Both the position numbers and the translations under genes were made by a program. Below the pieces are notes generated by a model. That model worked only from the letters and a program-made list of their open reading frames with translations. It had not been told where the DNA came from and searched no databases. A stretch of DNA of 64,000 nt from Latrodectus hesperus (lineage: Eukaryota; Arthropoda; Arachnida; Araneae; Theridiidae). Of this stretch, positions 22,150-35,164 are shown piece after piece. The stretch lies in NCBI GenBank assembly GCA_037975125.1, contig CM075858.1, forward strand, positions 72,010,542 through 72,074,541. The letters are read 5' to 3'. Numbering within the stretch: the first letter of the stretch is position 1; each line of letters starts with the position of its first letter.

Positions 22150-24417
22150 ATTCCGCAGATTTATCGAGCACGTATATAGAATGTTTGTTGGGACCCAGTA
22201 TGACTTCGAAGGTATGTGTATTGGGGGTTCATAAGAAATTTCAAATTACGTAGCGAACCACTGAACTATAAGGAAATACATGCTCAGTAATTACACTGTA
22301 TGGCATTCTTCAACCTTGTTTACAAACAGCAGCTTCGTGCTGCTTCTGTCACGCAATAATAAAATGTTCGATTCTTCACGCCACATTTACTCGGCATCGC
22401 GTCTGCTCGTGGAAAATAAAGAAATACAATTTTTGAATATGTAACAAAGTAGTCGTGAATGGTCGGAAAAAATAATAACCATGGAACAATTTCCATTCGT
22501 TCTGAAAAAAAGCACGCAATCGCACTATATTGGTAAGAAGCTTGGTTACCGGAGCGTTCTAAAATAGAATTTCGCATTTTTTGCATGGCTCTCATGTCAT
22601 GACGATTCGAAACTATTTGGTTCTACTAAATTCTTTTATTTGTTTATTTTTTAGAGATTCACACTTAAAGTTACGATTCACTGAGTTGGTGGCCTTCGAC
22701 TTAGTTTTATGGACTTCCTATATATGCATCATCAAATCATTTTTTTTTTTGAACTTGGAATTCTGTGCTTTAAAAGGAAGTAGATGAAATTTAGAATTTT
22801 TTGGACACAAAATCGTGGATGGCATGCTGCATTTCAAATGTAGAATTTGAAATTTGAATGCGATTTAGCATAATGCAATATATATTTAACATATTTGTAT
22901 ATAATATCGGTGCCTACATATCTGTTTTTTATTTTAAAATTTTCATTTTTTATCAGAACATTTGGAACTACAATGGAACCGATTCGTAAAATTCAATAAT
23001 ATATTCGTGAATTATTTTGCTATATCGATTTTGTCGTTTGAATTAGTTACTTTAAAAGTATAAAATATTTTTATTTCAAATATCCAGATAATTGGCGGTT
23101 AGGTCCCACTGTTTGGCACCAGGAGCATAAATGATACCATCTTTCATTTGTCAAATTCACATTAAGATTTTGTTCGGCAAAATCGATTTAAACTTTAAGA
23201 TGTGGATGGTCATTGACAAAAAATTGAATGGCACTAAATGGCCGACTAAGTGAATCGTAATTTCGAATATGAAAATAGTCATTAAAAATATGCTGTTTTA
23301 ATTTTTCTCAAAATGTCAATTTTTCTCCGAGAAAGAAAAATCATATAAAACTTTGTAAATATTTGATAAACTATTTTGACCTTATAAAGCATTCGTATTG
23401 ACAAGTAATCGCGTTAAAACATGAATCGAAATTTATTCGACTACAAAAAAAAATCAGGCACTTGAAATCATGTTTACTTATTATAGATGACAAAATATTT
23501 ATGAAAAAAATATGCTTTAAAATCTTGTTGCTATCTTTTTTTTTTCTGAAGAAATTTGCCAGAAGAAAATTTTTTAATTCTTTTATACCAGCCATGTTCT
23601 GTTTCAACGATCATTATTTTTCTATACCATGAGGTGATGCTATATCAAAATTTAAATGTATTAACATTTATAAAAGAAGAGACAGTGTTTTTCCTGTTCT
23701 CATATTTTATTCTTGAAAAATTACACTCTCTTTATACCACATTAATTTGAATCCTTCATTAGTTATTCCTTTTACAAATTTTATCAAAAATCATAAATTA
23801 ATTTTTTTATCTCTGCTAGTCTATTGTTGGTTTCTTCACAATAAATCGGAAACATTTCAGCTATCAGCCTAAAATCTATTCGAATGACCATCTGCTTTCT
23901 GTTGAAAAACACCCAAAATACTTACATTTTGTTTTATAAATAGCGAAATTACATCCATTAAACATCGACCAATTAGTACTTAAAAACAGAAAATGTTTTT
24001 TAAAGTCTTAAATATATTTCAGGATGATTGGGAATCTGACTCTGAAACTTTCAGTGCTACTTGTATGATACTTAAAAAGCCTGTCTAGAATACGGTTTTC
24101 CAGTTCACTGCTTTATTTCCAATACGTATTTACAAAAACATGATAGGATACAGGGCATCATAACAACTGTCCAAATGAAATTGTTCTTTATGAGGCCGAC
24201 TTATAACCTCTCAGCCTTAGGTTGAGGAACAGCATTGTGAAATATATTTCCATTGTCAATGGGACTCAAAATCGAACATTTAAGTTTTTGATAATGTGGT
24301 GCAGTAATAAAAAATTAAAGAAATGTAGCTTTTTTGGCTTGGCTGATTCAAAGAATTTGATTAACAAAAGTGTCTTACAGCGTAGCTTAAAACAGAACAT
24401 TGATTCTTGAGTTGGTT
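22150..24417. other. non-coding sequence
   Basis: Only short chance frames on both strands (for example 22320-22595 minus, 23371-23607 minus); no family recognised. Confidence 0.5.
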
Positions 24418-25290
24418 TAAATGGAATCTTCTTCTATACGGATCTTCCTTACCAAGTGAGAAAGAATTTCGATTCTCTAGTTTATTTGAAACAACTTGCC
24501 CTTGAAATCATTCACAACATCCCTGAAGAGTTCATCCTTATATTTACTGACGGAAGTAAAGATTAACGTGACTGTTCTTGTAGTGGAATTTATATCTTAT
24601 TCCAAGAATGTGCAGCAAAATTAAGTAGAAAAATGTCCAGATAGTTTTTTTCAGTTTCCAGAAGTGAGCTAATTGCCATTAAAGTTGGATTCGATTCGAT
24701 TTTGTCCTTTACGAGCTCGTCTGCCATTTGGATTCTACCTGACAACCGAAACTCAATTTAGTGCCTTTCTTAATTGGCGTAAAATGCGTGATGAAATAGC
24801 GTATATGAAAGGCAATTATTAACAAACTGAAGCATCTTTCAACCTTTCACGAGATGCACTTTCAATGGATACCTTCCCACGTTGATATACATGGCAATGG
24901 GACAGCAGATATTTTGGCTGAAGCAGATGCTGGTGGGCCGTTAGACATACCTGAGTCACTTGACTCATTTAAAGCTGTTCTCAAGAACTAAAAAAAGCAG
25001 TAAATGCTTCTTGTATCATCCCACCTGTTCACCAAACGGCTCTAGGGAAAGTGCCTTGGGTGCACGTTATCACTCAAGAGTTGTAGGCGGCACCAGGCTT
25101 ATCAGTGGACACTTGAGATCTATGTCCTATTCTTATGAAAGGAAGTTTTTCCCAGCCTGTTTGAACATAGATTGTCTGACCATATTCTAAATTTTCTGTG
25201 GCTTTCCAGAATTGATCTTTTCACAAGATCAATTGTTTCTTTGAGTGACAAATTTCATAGATCTGATTTAGCGTTGCTAAACATTGGAGA
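24418..25290 (+). mobile_element. decayed LINE RNase H / C-terminal relic
   Basis: Plus-strand reading in shifting frames: LALEIIHNIPEEFILIFTDG (first RNase H Asp), SRSELIAIKVGFDSIL (Glu), MHFQWIPSHVDIHGNGTADI then LAEADAGG (last Asp). Then a tail with RLISGHLRSMSYS and SDHILNFLWLSR, like the Cys/His C-terminus of Jockey/I-type LINEs with the cysteines mostly lost. Many stops. Same general class as the 59240 insert but far older. Confidence 0.72.
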
Positions 25291-26469
25291 TGTGGAACAA
25301 CAATTTTTGTCACCTAGAAAACTTGTTAGAATTTTTTTTATTCATTTGGAAATTGTGAAAACGAGACATGGAAATTTTATGTTTCAAGTCAGATGTATAT
25401 TGTTTGTGACTGATTTATTTTTTATACTATTTAAAAATCGTTTTCATGGCATTTCAATTTTAGTACAGTATCAAACCATAGTACCATACCATATAAACAT
25501 CATATTACCACTAATAAATTTTGTGATGGAATTACGTAGAAATCTAAGAAATAAAAGAAAATAGTAAAAAGCGTAATTTTTTATTTTTTGAAATATTTGA
25601 CAATTCTTTTCAGATTTTTACTGTAGTCTATTATGTGCATGCAAAATGATCTGCTGTTACTATATTTTTAGTGAATATTGTTTGAATGGGAACAAAGGTA
25701 ATCGCCGTCGATTTAATAAATGATAAAATAAAAAAATTCTGTCTATATTTTATGCTCAGAATTAAGATTACATTTTTTTCACTAATTTATTCTTTTTAAA
25801 ATCATGCTCAGGAATTTAAATTGATTTCTTTTATCATTTCAAAGTTTACCTACATTTTCTTGGTGCCATCAGAAAAAAACTAATCTAGTAACTAAAAACC
25901 TTATTGTTTTAGAATTCTGTTTGAATTTCCATATAATATTTATTGATATTACAAGTAAAAAATTTTAACAGTGCTTCTTTTATGTATGACAAATGGCTGT
26001 AAATAGTAACTTTAAGTATAATTTTGAGGGGGTAATAAAACCACGCGCATATAAAATTTTTAACTTATTATGAAATTAAATCTTCATTAAAAAATATTAA
26101 TGAACATTATGTGATTTTTTTCTTTTATTTGTACTTTAGTGTTGTGTTTTTTATGCGTCAGAATATTTTTAATCTGCTTTTTTTTTTCTATTTTTATATT
26201 ATCCCCTTTAAATATTTGAAATTGAAGAAACAGTAAAAAATGAAAATCAGTGTTATTCCACTCAAAAGTAATTTAAAAAAAGTGGATGAGAGTAAAATTT
26301 AAATACAATTGATTAGGAAAGTATTTTTGCTTACAAAATTAATTATTCACTATAGCGATATAAATGAACTACCTAATCTCATTGTTCATAAAGAAATTCT
26401 TCAGAACTTTATTGTTCTCTTGTGTATGTTTCCTTTGTTCTGTTCTTGTTTTTTTCTTGTCGAACGGTT
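25291..26469. other. A+T-rich non-coding sequence
   Basis: Follows the LINE relic; the open frame 25172-25564 is the LINE tail continuing into random A+T-rich sequence. Confidence 0.5.
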
Positions 26470-26690
26470 ACGCAATCTCCAGGTAAGATGACACCAGGAA
26501 AATGAGTGCAGTGATAAACGCCGGCACTCACCGGTGACGTCATCATTCGAGTAGGTGCTACCACTCAAGATCTGTGCCGCTCGGGTCAGGGGTCGGATCT
26601 ATTCGGGTCGGTGTCGTGTTTCGCTGCTCGCCGATATCGTTGCATAATGTTGTGGCTACGAAATGTCCCGCGTATTTCTTATTTTACGAT
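26470..26690. promoter_or_regulatory. CpG-rich island with a CRE site
   Basis: A dense CpG run (gccggcactcaccggtgacg, gccgctcgggtcaggggtcg, tcgctgctcgccgatatcgt) with the full CRE palindrome TGACGTCA at 26535-26542. Just before it, ctccag|gtaaga at 26478-26487 is a near-ideal splice donor on the plus strand. It could be a promoter with a 5'-UTR exon; no ORF is recognised. Confidence 0.4.
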
Positions 26691-26884
26691 CGCAATTTAC
26701 TTTCTGCAAATGTATCCTTAATTTTCTTTGTTGCTGCTTTTTATACTTTATTCATTCAGTAATTTTATTGTTTATTAACTACATTTTATTTAATATATTG
26801 ACGTAATTTTGAGACTATAAAATTGTACGGTACACGCAATTGATTTAAATTCATTTCAATGCTTGTGGGTTTAGATGCTCATCT

Positions 26885-27050
26885 AGGCCTAGTGTTTCGC
26901 GATTAGGTCTTTGGCTCCACTGTTTTCGAGTGCGATTCCCACCTCGAGTGTGGATTTTTATAATAGCTCGGAATACATTTTAAATTGAGATCTCGATTTA
27001 ATTAGATCTCATGTGCATGAAAATGATCGTTGGGTGACAAACAAATCAAT
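26885..27050 (+). repeat. SINE-A copy
   Basis: B-box region gagtgcgattcccacctcga, then tagctcggaatacattttaa and ttaattagatctcatgtgc, ending gacaaacaaatcaatc. A second tail-only fragment follows at 27055-27165 (gtagtgatttggaatctact, gcgataaatcaaccaaat). Confidence 0.7.
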
Positions 27051-27165
27051 CACCCCAGTCGAAGCTATTTGTAGTGATTTGGAATCTACTTTAAACCATT
27101 GAGTTCGGTTGAATTCGCTCGTTTCCAAAAAGCGGCTGTACAGCGATAAATCAACCAAATAAAGA

Positions 27166-28319
27166 AACATATTCGTTGATGATGATGCAAATGTAAATAA
27201 CTTCGTTATAAGCCATTTTTAATATTACTAAAAAGGCACTTCAGATATATTAATTTGCACACTCTTTGCTTATTCAATAGTTTAATTTTATATTTTGATT
27301 ACTCAACATACTTTTATTTATGAATATTTTTAATATGAGCCATTCAACCAATTAATGATCACATATTTGGATACTTTTCACCATCCTTTTTTCCTTGTAA
27401 ATAAAAATAACTAAAATTGTTCCTAACCGATTAAAATATCGTAGGATTTCTGCTTATTTTGCCCCCGCCCCGCAGTCGCTTCTCATTTTTTCTGATTGCT
27501 TCAATCAAAAGTTTGAATCAATGTATAAATATTGCAATTATATTTTTAAACTAAAGTGGTAATCGTAGTTCCATTTTCTCGAATTATAAACTATGAAATT
27601 TTGCATGTTGCTATCAAATATTTTTAAAAAAAATTTCTAGGGTGTGTTTCTCTCTCTCTCTCTCATATTTCTGGAATATCCCCTAAAAAACCTGATATCA
27701 GAAACAATAAATTGTGTTTAGTTCCTTATTCTTTTTTTCCTTCTTTTTTGATATTTTAATTTATATTTTGATAAACTCAGACTCGCGTATTGAAGGAATG
27801 ATTAGTTTTTCTTTCTTTGTTTTTTATGAAATGAAATGCAAAGTACCACATCCCAGTAAAATATTTTAGAAAGAGGGTGCTGAACTGAAATTTAATATTT
27901 TTGAAATTAAATTTCATTTGACTTCTTTGCTTATAAACTTGGTAAATTTGTACATGGACTGAAAATAAATTGTTTTATAGATTTTATTAAGATATATTTT
28001 TGTTTATTTTGCTGATTGAAATAAATTGTCATGAATAATATTTGTATTTATGTCATTGATATCATAACTTTTGTTTACGCCGAAATCGGAAAATAAATAA
28101 ATGAATACAACACTTGGAAAAATTTTTCCTTAAAATAAAATATGTTCTTATCTTATTTTTAGTTATTTATTTAGTTTTTTTGTGTAACTAAAGAATATTT
28201 CAATTTTTTTACATCTGTTTTTCTGTCACGAATAAACGCACACGTGAATATAACGAGTTATGGTATTTCTTTTTTTTGTATAACTATTCCAAACGATCGC
28301 AATCCACTGCATGTTGAGC
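27166..28319. other. A+T-rich non-coding sequence
   Basis: Nothing supported except the (TC)7 at 27650. Confidence 0.55.
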
Positions 28320-28570
28320 AATTTTGAGCTCACAAGAAAACAATCGTTTGCACTTTTCTTCCGAATGTACAGCAAACGAAAATAAAAAACGAAGTTCACA
28401 CAATTCTAAGGTCAGAAAGGCTATCAGAGGTGGGGAAGGAGGAAATGTATCTCCTTCCCATACAGTGGTCCACCCTGTTTACATTCTTTGTTCTTCGAGC
28501 GCCTTTGTTCTCGTAGCATGTGTGGAATAAAATGGACGGCTTTCCATCCCCCTGTTCCAGTTCTATCCAT
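28320..28570. other. G+C-richer island with paired Sox-like words
   Basis: Contains tgtttacattctttgttctt and cctttgttctcg (two CTTTGTTC words) and a 9-bp inverted repeat GGGAAGGAG / CTCCTTCCC at 28433-28459. Open frames on both strands, none recognised. Possible enhancer. Confidence 0.33.
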
Positions 28571-28802
28571 CTGTGAAAAAATACTCCTTGAATCGTTTGT
28601 TCGAATGACATTTTCATATAAATTCAATTTATTTCTACCAAAGAATTCTTGGCTGTTTATTTATCTTTGCTGGGAATGTTAATCGCTATGAATTGCTATC
28701 ATCAAGGTTTTGCCTAGAAACGTGGTAGAAATTGAATTTATAAAAGTTCGTTTTTTCGGTTTAAAATTTTATTTTCCAGTTCAACAAAATTTGGCTTAAG
28801 CT

Positions 28803-28885
28803 TTGGGTATGGATATTACTAGTAGTTTTGAATCCATTTTAAATTTAAAGTTTCGTCAAATTAACTCTTTTTTGCAAATAACAGA
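28803..28885 (+). repeat. SINE-A tail-like fragment
   Basis: tgggtatggatattactagt, tttgaatccattttaaattt, gtcaaattaactcttttttg. Follows the SINE-A body order, weakly. Confidence 0.4.
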
Positions 28886-29937
28886 TTAGTATGTTAAAAT
28901 TTAACAAATGAAGCTGTTTCTCCCACCTTCATAATTTTAGCATTAAAACAGCCCGTGTAATTTAATTTTCTATCACTGTGAAAACCGTAACAATTTCTAA
29001 TATTGATATTGAATGCTTGATTTCTAACATTTAAAAAATGTGCTTGCATGGGAAAAAATCCGCATTTTTTTCTGCCCCCCTCCCTCAAACAAAAGTAGAT
29101 GAGTAACAGACGCCTCGTTTGTGACAGAACTTGAAGGAAGGGAGGGAAAACCTTCTTGAACACCCCTATATATCACTGTCTGCCATTTTTCTTAGAGGGT
29201 AGAAAAAGGGAAGTTGATGAAAGAAACCTGCGTTGTGAATAACATTTTTTGCATTGGAAAAATGTACTATATTTATTCATCTTTATTTTTCCTTGGTTAT
29301 ATATTTTATAGAACTTTATAAGCAATATGCCGTATCCAATGTTTTAAAAAATAATAATTGGTTTTTAAATTCAGCAGGATTTCTTTAATGAACGCTATAC
29401 AAGAAAAATTACGGAGAAGATTGGAATGAATGGCATGCATATTGGAATTCATTCAAAAAGAATTTTTATCCATGTTTTTAAATCAAGATTAATTAACTTT
29501 CTTTTGCTTTTTGTTATTCATGAATGCTTGTGGAGTCTTAATCGAATCATAATGTGCAAAAAATGATTACAACAATCAGCCTAAAATCGTCTTTTATTTA
29601 ACAGTGCAAAAGTTGTGGAAAGAACATTCAATATTTCTTATCACCAGTAAGAATTTTATATTGAAATCTATTATTTTCTGTATGTAAAACAAACAGGTGG
29701 CTTTTAACGTAGCCCGCCAAAAACTCACCACGCAAAAAGAACATTAAGAAATTTTCAATTTTGTGCATCACTAAAAACCTAGCTTTCTGAAAACTACTTT
29801 ACAATCATTTAAAGTTCATAATGGTAATTGATTATTTCTCTTTCTATTTATTTGTCAAATATTTCTATGTATGTATTACATTTAAACATGCATGCATATT
29901 TGATTGCGTTAATTTGCTTTGTACTTAAGATTTATAG
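28886..29937. other. A+T-rich non-coding sequence
   Basis: An 89-codon minus frame (28894-29163) has no recognisable product. Left flank of the Tigger element. Confidence 0.5.
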
Positions 29938-29939
29938 TA

Positions 29940-32198
29940 CAGTAAGACCCCGCTTAACGCGGGGGATACGTTCCATCAAAGTAGAGCGTAATGCGAAACA
30001 GCGCTAAACGAGGCTATCTTTACATGTAAATATTGGAGTTAGGGGAAGATGGCTAGGAAATTGGTTAGGTATTAAATTTAAAAAGTATGTTTTTTTTAAT
30101 AAAAATAAAACCAAACATTTATTTCTTAAAGCCCAAATTAATACCACATTATTATTTCTTGCAAAAATAAAAACAAAATATAAATAACAAAACGAATATT
30201 CTTAAAAAAAAATAAATAAAATTCTAAGTCAGTCATATTTAGTTAGCCTTCCGCGTTTTCAGTGTTCTGCCTTTTTGTGACAAAAGCATCTAATGTTGTT
30301 TGCCTTTTTCTTTTGCGTTGTTCTCTTAAAAGTTCTTCATACGAAAGATAGATAGAGCATCTCTAACACCACGCCTTACTTTTGAGCTCCTGTCAAAATT
30401 CGGATCATTTTCAATGAATTGATCCATTATTTCAGTTATGGTAGACAAACTCTATTTTACAAACGCCATCGAAAGTTCTTTTTGCTCTTCTTCTGAATTA
30501 CTGCTGTCAACATTTTTGTTTTCTTCTTGTTCAGTTAATTCCTTGAGCTCATCATTAGAAAGACTAGCCGCTGCTTTTTGAATTATTTCTTCGACATCTT
30601 CCGCATTTACCCCTTCAAAACCAGTTTGCTTCGTTAATTTCACTATCTCTTCCACTATTTCATCCACATCGACAGAGTGTCCAACGTCATCGCTCTTACT
30701 TAAATCCGGCCAAATATTCTTCCATATTCCTTTCAAAGATCTTTCTGTTACCTCATTCCAAGAAAGGCCTATGTTTTCTACAGCATCCACGATGTTGTAG
30801 TTTTTCCAAAATTCTCTTATGGACTGGTTCTCTTCTCCGTCTGTTTTTTCAAACATTTGCTTAAAGGTTCGCCGCAACTAATAAGCCTTAAAATTTGATA
30901 TAACACCTTGGTCCATTGGTTGAATTAAGGCAGTTGTTTTAGGCGGCAAGAAAACCACTTCGACTGGAATGCATGTTGTTAAGTCTGATAAATTTGTTGG
31001 GTGGCTTGGAGCATTATCAATTAACAGAAGTACTTTTTGTTCAAGTTTTTAAATTTCGCAATAACGTTTAACAGACGGGCAGAAATGTTCAGTGAACCAA
31101 TCCTGGAAAATTTTCGCAGTTATTCATGATTTTTTATTAGACTCCCAAATTACAGGTAAAGTTGATTTAGATATGCCTTTCATCGCTGTTGGGTTTTTGG
31201 AATGGTAAATTAGTAATGGTTTTAATTTAAAATCTCCGCTTGCGTTAACACCTAGTTGAAGGGTTAAGCTATCTTTTGCAGCTTTAAATCCTGGTGCCCG
31301 TTTCTCTTCACGGGATAGAAATGTTCGTTTCGGCATTCTTTTCCAAAACAAGCCTGTTTCATCAACATTAAAAACCAATTCTGGAGGATAGTTTCCTTCT
31401 TCAATTATTTTTTTAATATCGCTGGAAATTCAGCCGCCGCTTTTGTATCACCACTTGCTGCTTCTCCTGTAATCTTTATGTTGTGTAGGTTATTTCGATG
31501 CTTAAATCTATTAAACCATCCTCAACTAGCAACGAAAGTTTCACTTGTGTCAATTGTCTCAGCCTGAATGTAATTAAAAATTCTAGCTTTTTCCATTATG
31601 ATAGATTGGCTTAATGGAATATTGCGGTCAATTTCGTCGTCAATCCATATAGACAGTCGTTTTTTCATTTCCTCTCTGATATTATTTCAAGAACGGGTAA
31701 TTCTAGTTGCAGAGCTTGACGTAGTTGTAGTTGCCGATGACAGTATTTTTTCTTTATTCTTCATGATGGTCCTTATTGTTGAAGTTGGCAAATTCAATGA
31801 AGCACTAATTAGAGTTTGACGTTCACCAGAATCTAATCTTCTAATCACTTCCATTTTTAGTTTTGAGTGAAATGCTTTTTCTGGTTGCTTTCTTTTCTTT
31901 TTCATTATCACCCATAGTAAAAACTAAAAATCAAAATATTTGACATTGTAATATAGTATTAAAATGTAAATTAATACCTACTTACAATAATTTCAACAAA
32001 TGTTTCCAATTATAAAAATATGTCTGCACAATACCGCACCAAACAAGAAACACAAGTACACTCTTTTGGATATGTATTTGAAAACTATCGCTGCATAATA
32101 TTTCGGGGAATCCCCGTATGCTGCGAGCGATTTCGTGGAATCCCCGGGTTGAAATAAAAGAGCGCTAAACCGAAACAGTGTTAAGCGGGGTCTTACTG
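29940..32198 (-). mobile_element. Tigger-like transposon, nearly complete, inactive
   Basis: 2,259 bp with inverted ends CAGTAAGACCCCGCTTAACG (right end: ttaagcggggtcttactg) and TA on both sides. A transposase on the minus strand fills the middle. The right end carries an internal duplication of a segment containing cggggaatccccg (about 32090-32145). A short derivative with the same ends is at 5066-5395. Confidence 0.93.
30452..31911 (-). pseudogene. Tigger transposase pseudogene
   Basis: Read on the minus strand from the ATG at 31911. A psq-type HTH (FHSKLKMEVIRRLDSGERQT, LPTSTIRTIMKN) is followed by a CENPB-type HTH (PLSQSIIMEKARIFNYI, GWFNRFKHRNNLHNIKI). The DDE core motifs are VFNVDETGLFWKRMP, LLLIDNAPSHPTNLSD and ALIQPMDQGVISNFK, with 34 residues between the second and third Asp. 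The C-terminal helical and acidic region (30452-30877) ends in EEEQKELSMAFVK. In-frame stops occur after TFVAS, after ILKK and after NFKAY (near 30880), and the frame shifts around 31690 and 31100. All three catalytic Asp codons survive. Confidence 0.9.
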
Positions 32199-32676
32199 TA
32201 TTTCAATTTCACTTTAACCAAATTATTTAAATGAAAAAAAGAAATCATGATAAGTTTGTATAATTCCTTCATATTAGGTACTCCTAGTAACGAGACCTCA
32301 ATTTTGGCGCACCCATATTCTTACTAAATTCATTTAGTTATAAGAGTGGCCCTGCGCCCCAAGAAAAAAAGATTTTGTATTGAGCCTAGATTTGAAATTC
32401 AAAAATATGACCTTTCAAAACGAAATCCACGTTACACAGTAGCGATTTTGCACCAATAGACACCATGCGTTCTAACATGCAATTAGTACAATATGTATTG
32501 CCAACGCGTAATTTTTCAATGCAGTCACGAAACAAAAACAAAGGAACAACAATTTTTAGCGAAACGAGTCGTATGACTTGGCAAAAGAGGCTCCTTTACG
32601 ACATCTTGCGTGATGTAAGTGCTCGAATATAGACCAATGTATGTTGTACACATTCTTGACTTTGCATTTGGGTTCC

Positions 32677-32713
32677 GCTAATACCGAGATACAAATTTTA
32701 TCTCGGTATTAGC
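32677..32713. repeat. perfect inverted repeat, 15-bp arms, 7-nt spacer
   Basis: GCTAATACCGAGATA, spacer CAAATTT, exact inverse. It stands between a moderately complex unannotated stretch and a SINE-A copy. Confidence 0.97.
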
Positions 32714-32736
32714 ACTGCAAATTCTCTTTTCTAGCT

Positions 32737-32908
32737 ATTAATCGAATGGTTGGCGCACTGGTAATCGCAGTTTAACAGTTCGTGTTCGATTCTCACCCTG
32801 GTTGTGAATATTTGTTAATAATTGGTAATCTGTTTTTGAATATAGATCATGATCTAATCAACCCTCTTGTGCAAAAAAATATCATTCAGTGACGAACAAA
32901 CTAAACCA
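32737..32908 (+). repeat. SINE-A copy
   Basis: aatcgaatggttggcgcact, cagttcgtgttcgattctca, then tgatctaatcaaccctcttg and tgacgaacaaactaaacc. It begins 24 bp after the perfect hairpin at 32677-32713. Confidence 0.72.
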
Positions 32909-34766
32909 AGTCCTCTTTTGTAGGTTTCCTGTAGTAGAACATTGTTTTTTTTTTTTTATGATAACTGTTGGTGGTTTAGAGTTATAAGATTGATTCAGGA
33001 TTTTGCGGAACATTTAAAATAACTGAATGTTTGGTGATGTGAATTTTGCAGTTTATTTCTGATTTTTCCTGAAGACAACTTACGCAACCATGTATTTGTG
33101 AAAAAAATTATAATAGGTTACTTTTGTTTTTAAATATGAGGGGAAGAGCTTATTTTTATCTTGTACTTTACTAGTCGAAAATAGATAATAACTGAAGCGC
33201 TGTATTTTGTGCATATGCAAAGCGAATAAAATAGTTTTTAAACGATATTACTTTTTTTCCCTTTATAACAGGTTTCAGAAGAATGTACTTATCTTTTACG
33301 TAGAATAATATTTGTTTAGTCTTTCCTTCTATATTCCATCCTAATATCATACACAATTCAAACAAACCAGACTTTTCTGAGAAAATTGCTTGTTTTTGTT
33401 ATAAATAATTTATAAAAATTATTCTATGTTCTTATTCACCACGTATTTCTTTTTATACATATATATATATAATTTAACCTAGATATATTTTATAATTATT
33501 GCGTTTTTTCTTTCTTAAAACTAAATTAAAGAATAAATACTTTTTTCTGTGTTAAATTTTTAAAAAATCGTGGTTAAAAAATGTTTTATTTATGTTTTAA
33601 AAAATATGAAGTAAATATCTTTTTTTATGAAGCTAAAAAATGTATTCAGACAAATCGCTGAAGCACCATAGGTTTCTAACGATATATATATTTTTTTCCT
33701 TTAAAGACATTTTTATGAAAATAAAGTAAGCATTCATCATATTTTGACTTTTTCAATTAAATCTATTGTTTGGAAAGAAACTAAGCATTTCAAAATCACT
33801 TTTCGTAAAAATTTGATATACAATTAATTTGATTTTTTTTGTCATGCTCTAATGCAGCGATGCGTGCATATACTTTTACTTCTACTTTCCAAACGATTCT
33901 GCTGAGTGTAATTTATGGAATTCTTTCGTAATCTCTTTTTGTTGCTATATTTTCTCGTTATCATTGTTAACAAAAAATAAATGCTATTATCAAAAAAGTG
34001 CCTTAATTTTGTTCAATATTTTCAAAATATTTGAAATTGGATAATTTATTTAAAAAAAATCTTATTGTTTTCTATGTTTATTGCCTTTTTTAATCTTATC
34101 GAATTATATACATTTTAAGATTTCTATTGAACAGTCAGTTTTCCCCTCTGCAATATTTTAACAAATCAGAACGTGACTTTCAATTTAAAAAAATTTTTGA
34201 ATTTAGTGGATGCTTTTCCTATTGAGAAGAGAATTTAATTCTTTATTATTTTTATGAATTCATTTATTATCAGTTCATTTTTGAATAATCGGTTAAAATT
34301 TAAATTTTGTTCTCACTTTAAAAATTTTAAATGCATGAAGGAATTACGAAATGCAATTTTCGCTTACTGATTTTGTTTGACGATATTCTTTTGTATATGT
34401 GACGTAATACTGGCTGTTCAAACATCTGTTTCAATCGAAATGACGTGTTAAATATTCAAAATAACAAACGTTAAGTTCCGTAGTTTTTCTTAGTTGCCAT
34501 TGAGATCTAATACTTTTTTTTAGCACCATTTATATATTTTTAGATTCAATATATTGAAATTATTTTTTTCAATTTTAAAATTAGTAATTTAATTCTATTT
34601 AAAAATAGATATATTGTTATTAATAAAAATACGATAATTAATTAGTTATATTTTTTAAATGTTTAAAGTAGGTAAAAGATTTGAAACTAAATAATTGTTT
34701 ATAAAATAATATGATATGGCTGTGACAATTGATTCATCCCGTTAATTGCTTTCACCAAATATTCTC

Positions 34767-35023
34767 GCCGCCCCACCCTATCTAGTGGTCAGAGTGCCTG
34801 ACTGCGGATAGGAAGGTCCTGTGTTCGAATCCCAGTTCGGTCATGGATGTACTTTCAATCTCTGTCTATCCTTTCTTTGTGTGAATGGTTGCCTACCCTA
34901 TAAACGGGTACTTATGGCATGTGCGTACTGAAAAAGTTGGATTCCACACCAAAATATGGTTCAGTTGGAAAAGTGGAGCAGCGCACCCCATAATGCCAGT
35001 CTAGCTGGCACAAGACAACAGTT
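34767..35023 (+). repeat. SINE-C with target duplication
   Basis: The tRNA-like head has A-box-like tagtggtcagagtgcc and B box gtgttcgaatcccagttcgg (34821-34840), then a 180-bp body unlike SINE-A or B (cctttctttgtgtgaatggt, tgccagtctagctggcac). Flanked by ACCAAATATTCTC (34754-34766) and ACCAAATATCCTC (35024-35036), a 13-bp duplication with one mismatch. The head alone looks like a tRNA, but the acceptor arm does not close. Confidence 0.82.
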
Positions 35024-35164
35024 ACCAAATATCCTCTAAATTCGAAATGTATCAAGTGGATGTCTGATCATCCGTTTAGCAGCTTTTGAATGCGACTCAA
35101 AATTTTGGGATTGAATTTTTGTAATTGTTAAAAATCCTTATCGATATTTTTACAGAGGAATTTT

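Larger units (their letters stand above)
32203..34753. other. non-coding sequence
   Basis: 32290-32640 is more complex than average (gcgcacccatattc, ctcctttacgacatcttgcg) and may be an unrecognised repeat. Hairpin 32677 and SINE-A 32737 are listed separately. The rest is A+T-rich. Confidence 0.5.

Noticed and set aside
25172..25564. 130-codon ORF
   Set aside because: The first part is the frame-shifted tail of a LINE relic and the rest is low-complexity Phe/Ile/Leu text from A+T-rich DNA; it lacks an ATG with context.
34767..34845. tRNA-like segment with a good B box
   Set aside because: The acceptor stem does not pair and the segment is the head of a 257-bp unit with its own target duplication, so it is a SINE, not a tRNA gene.
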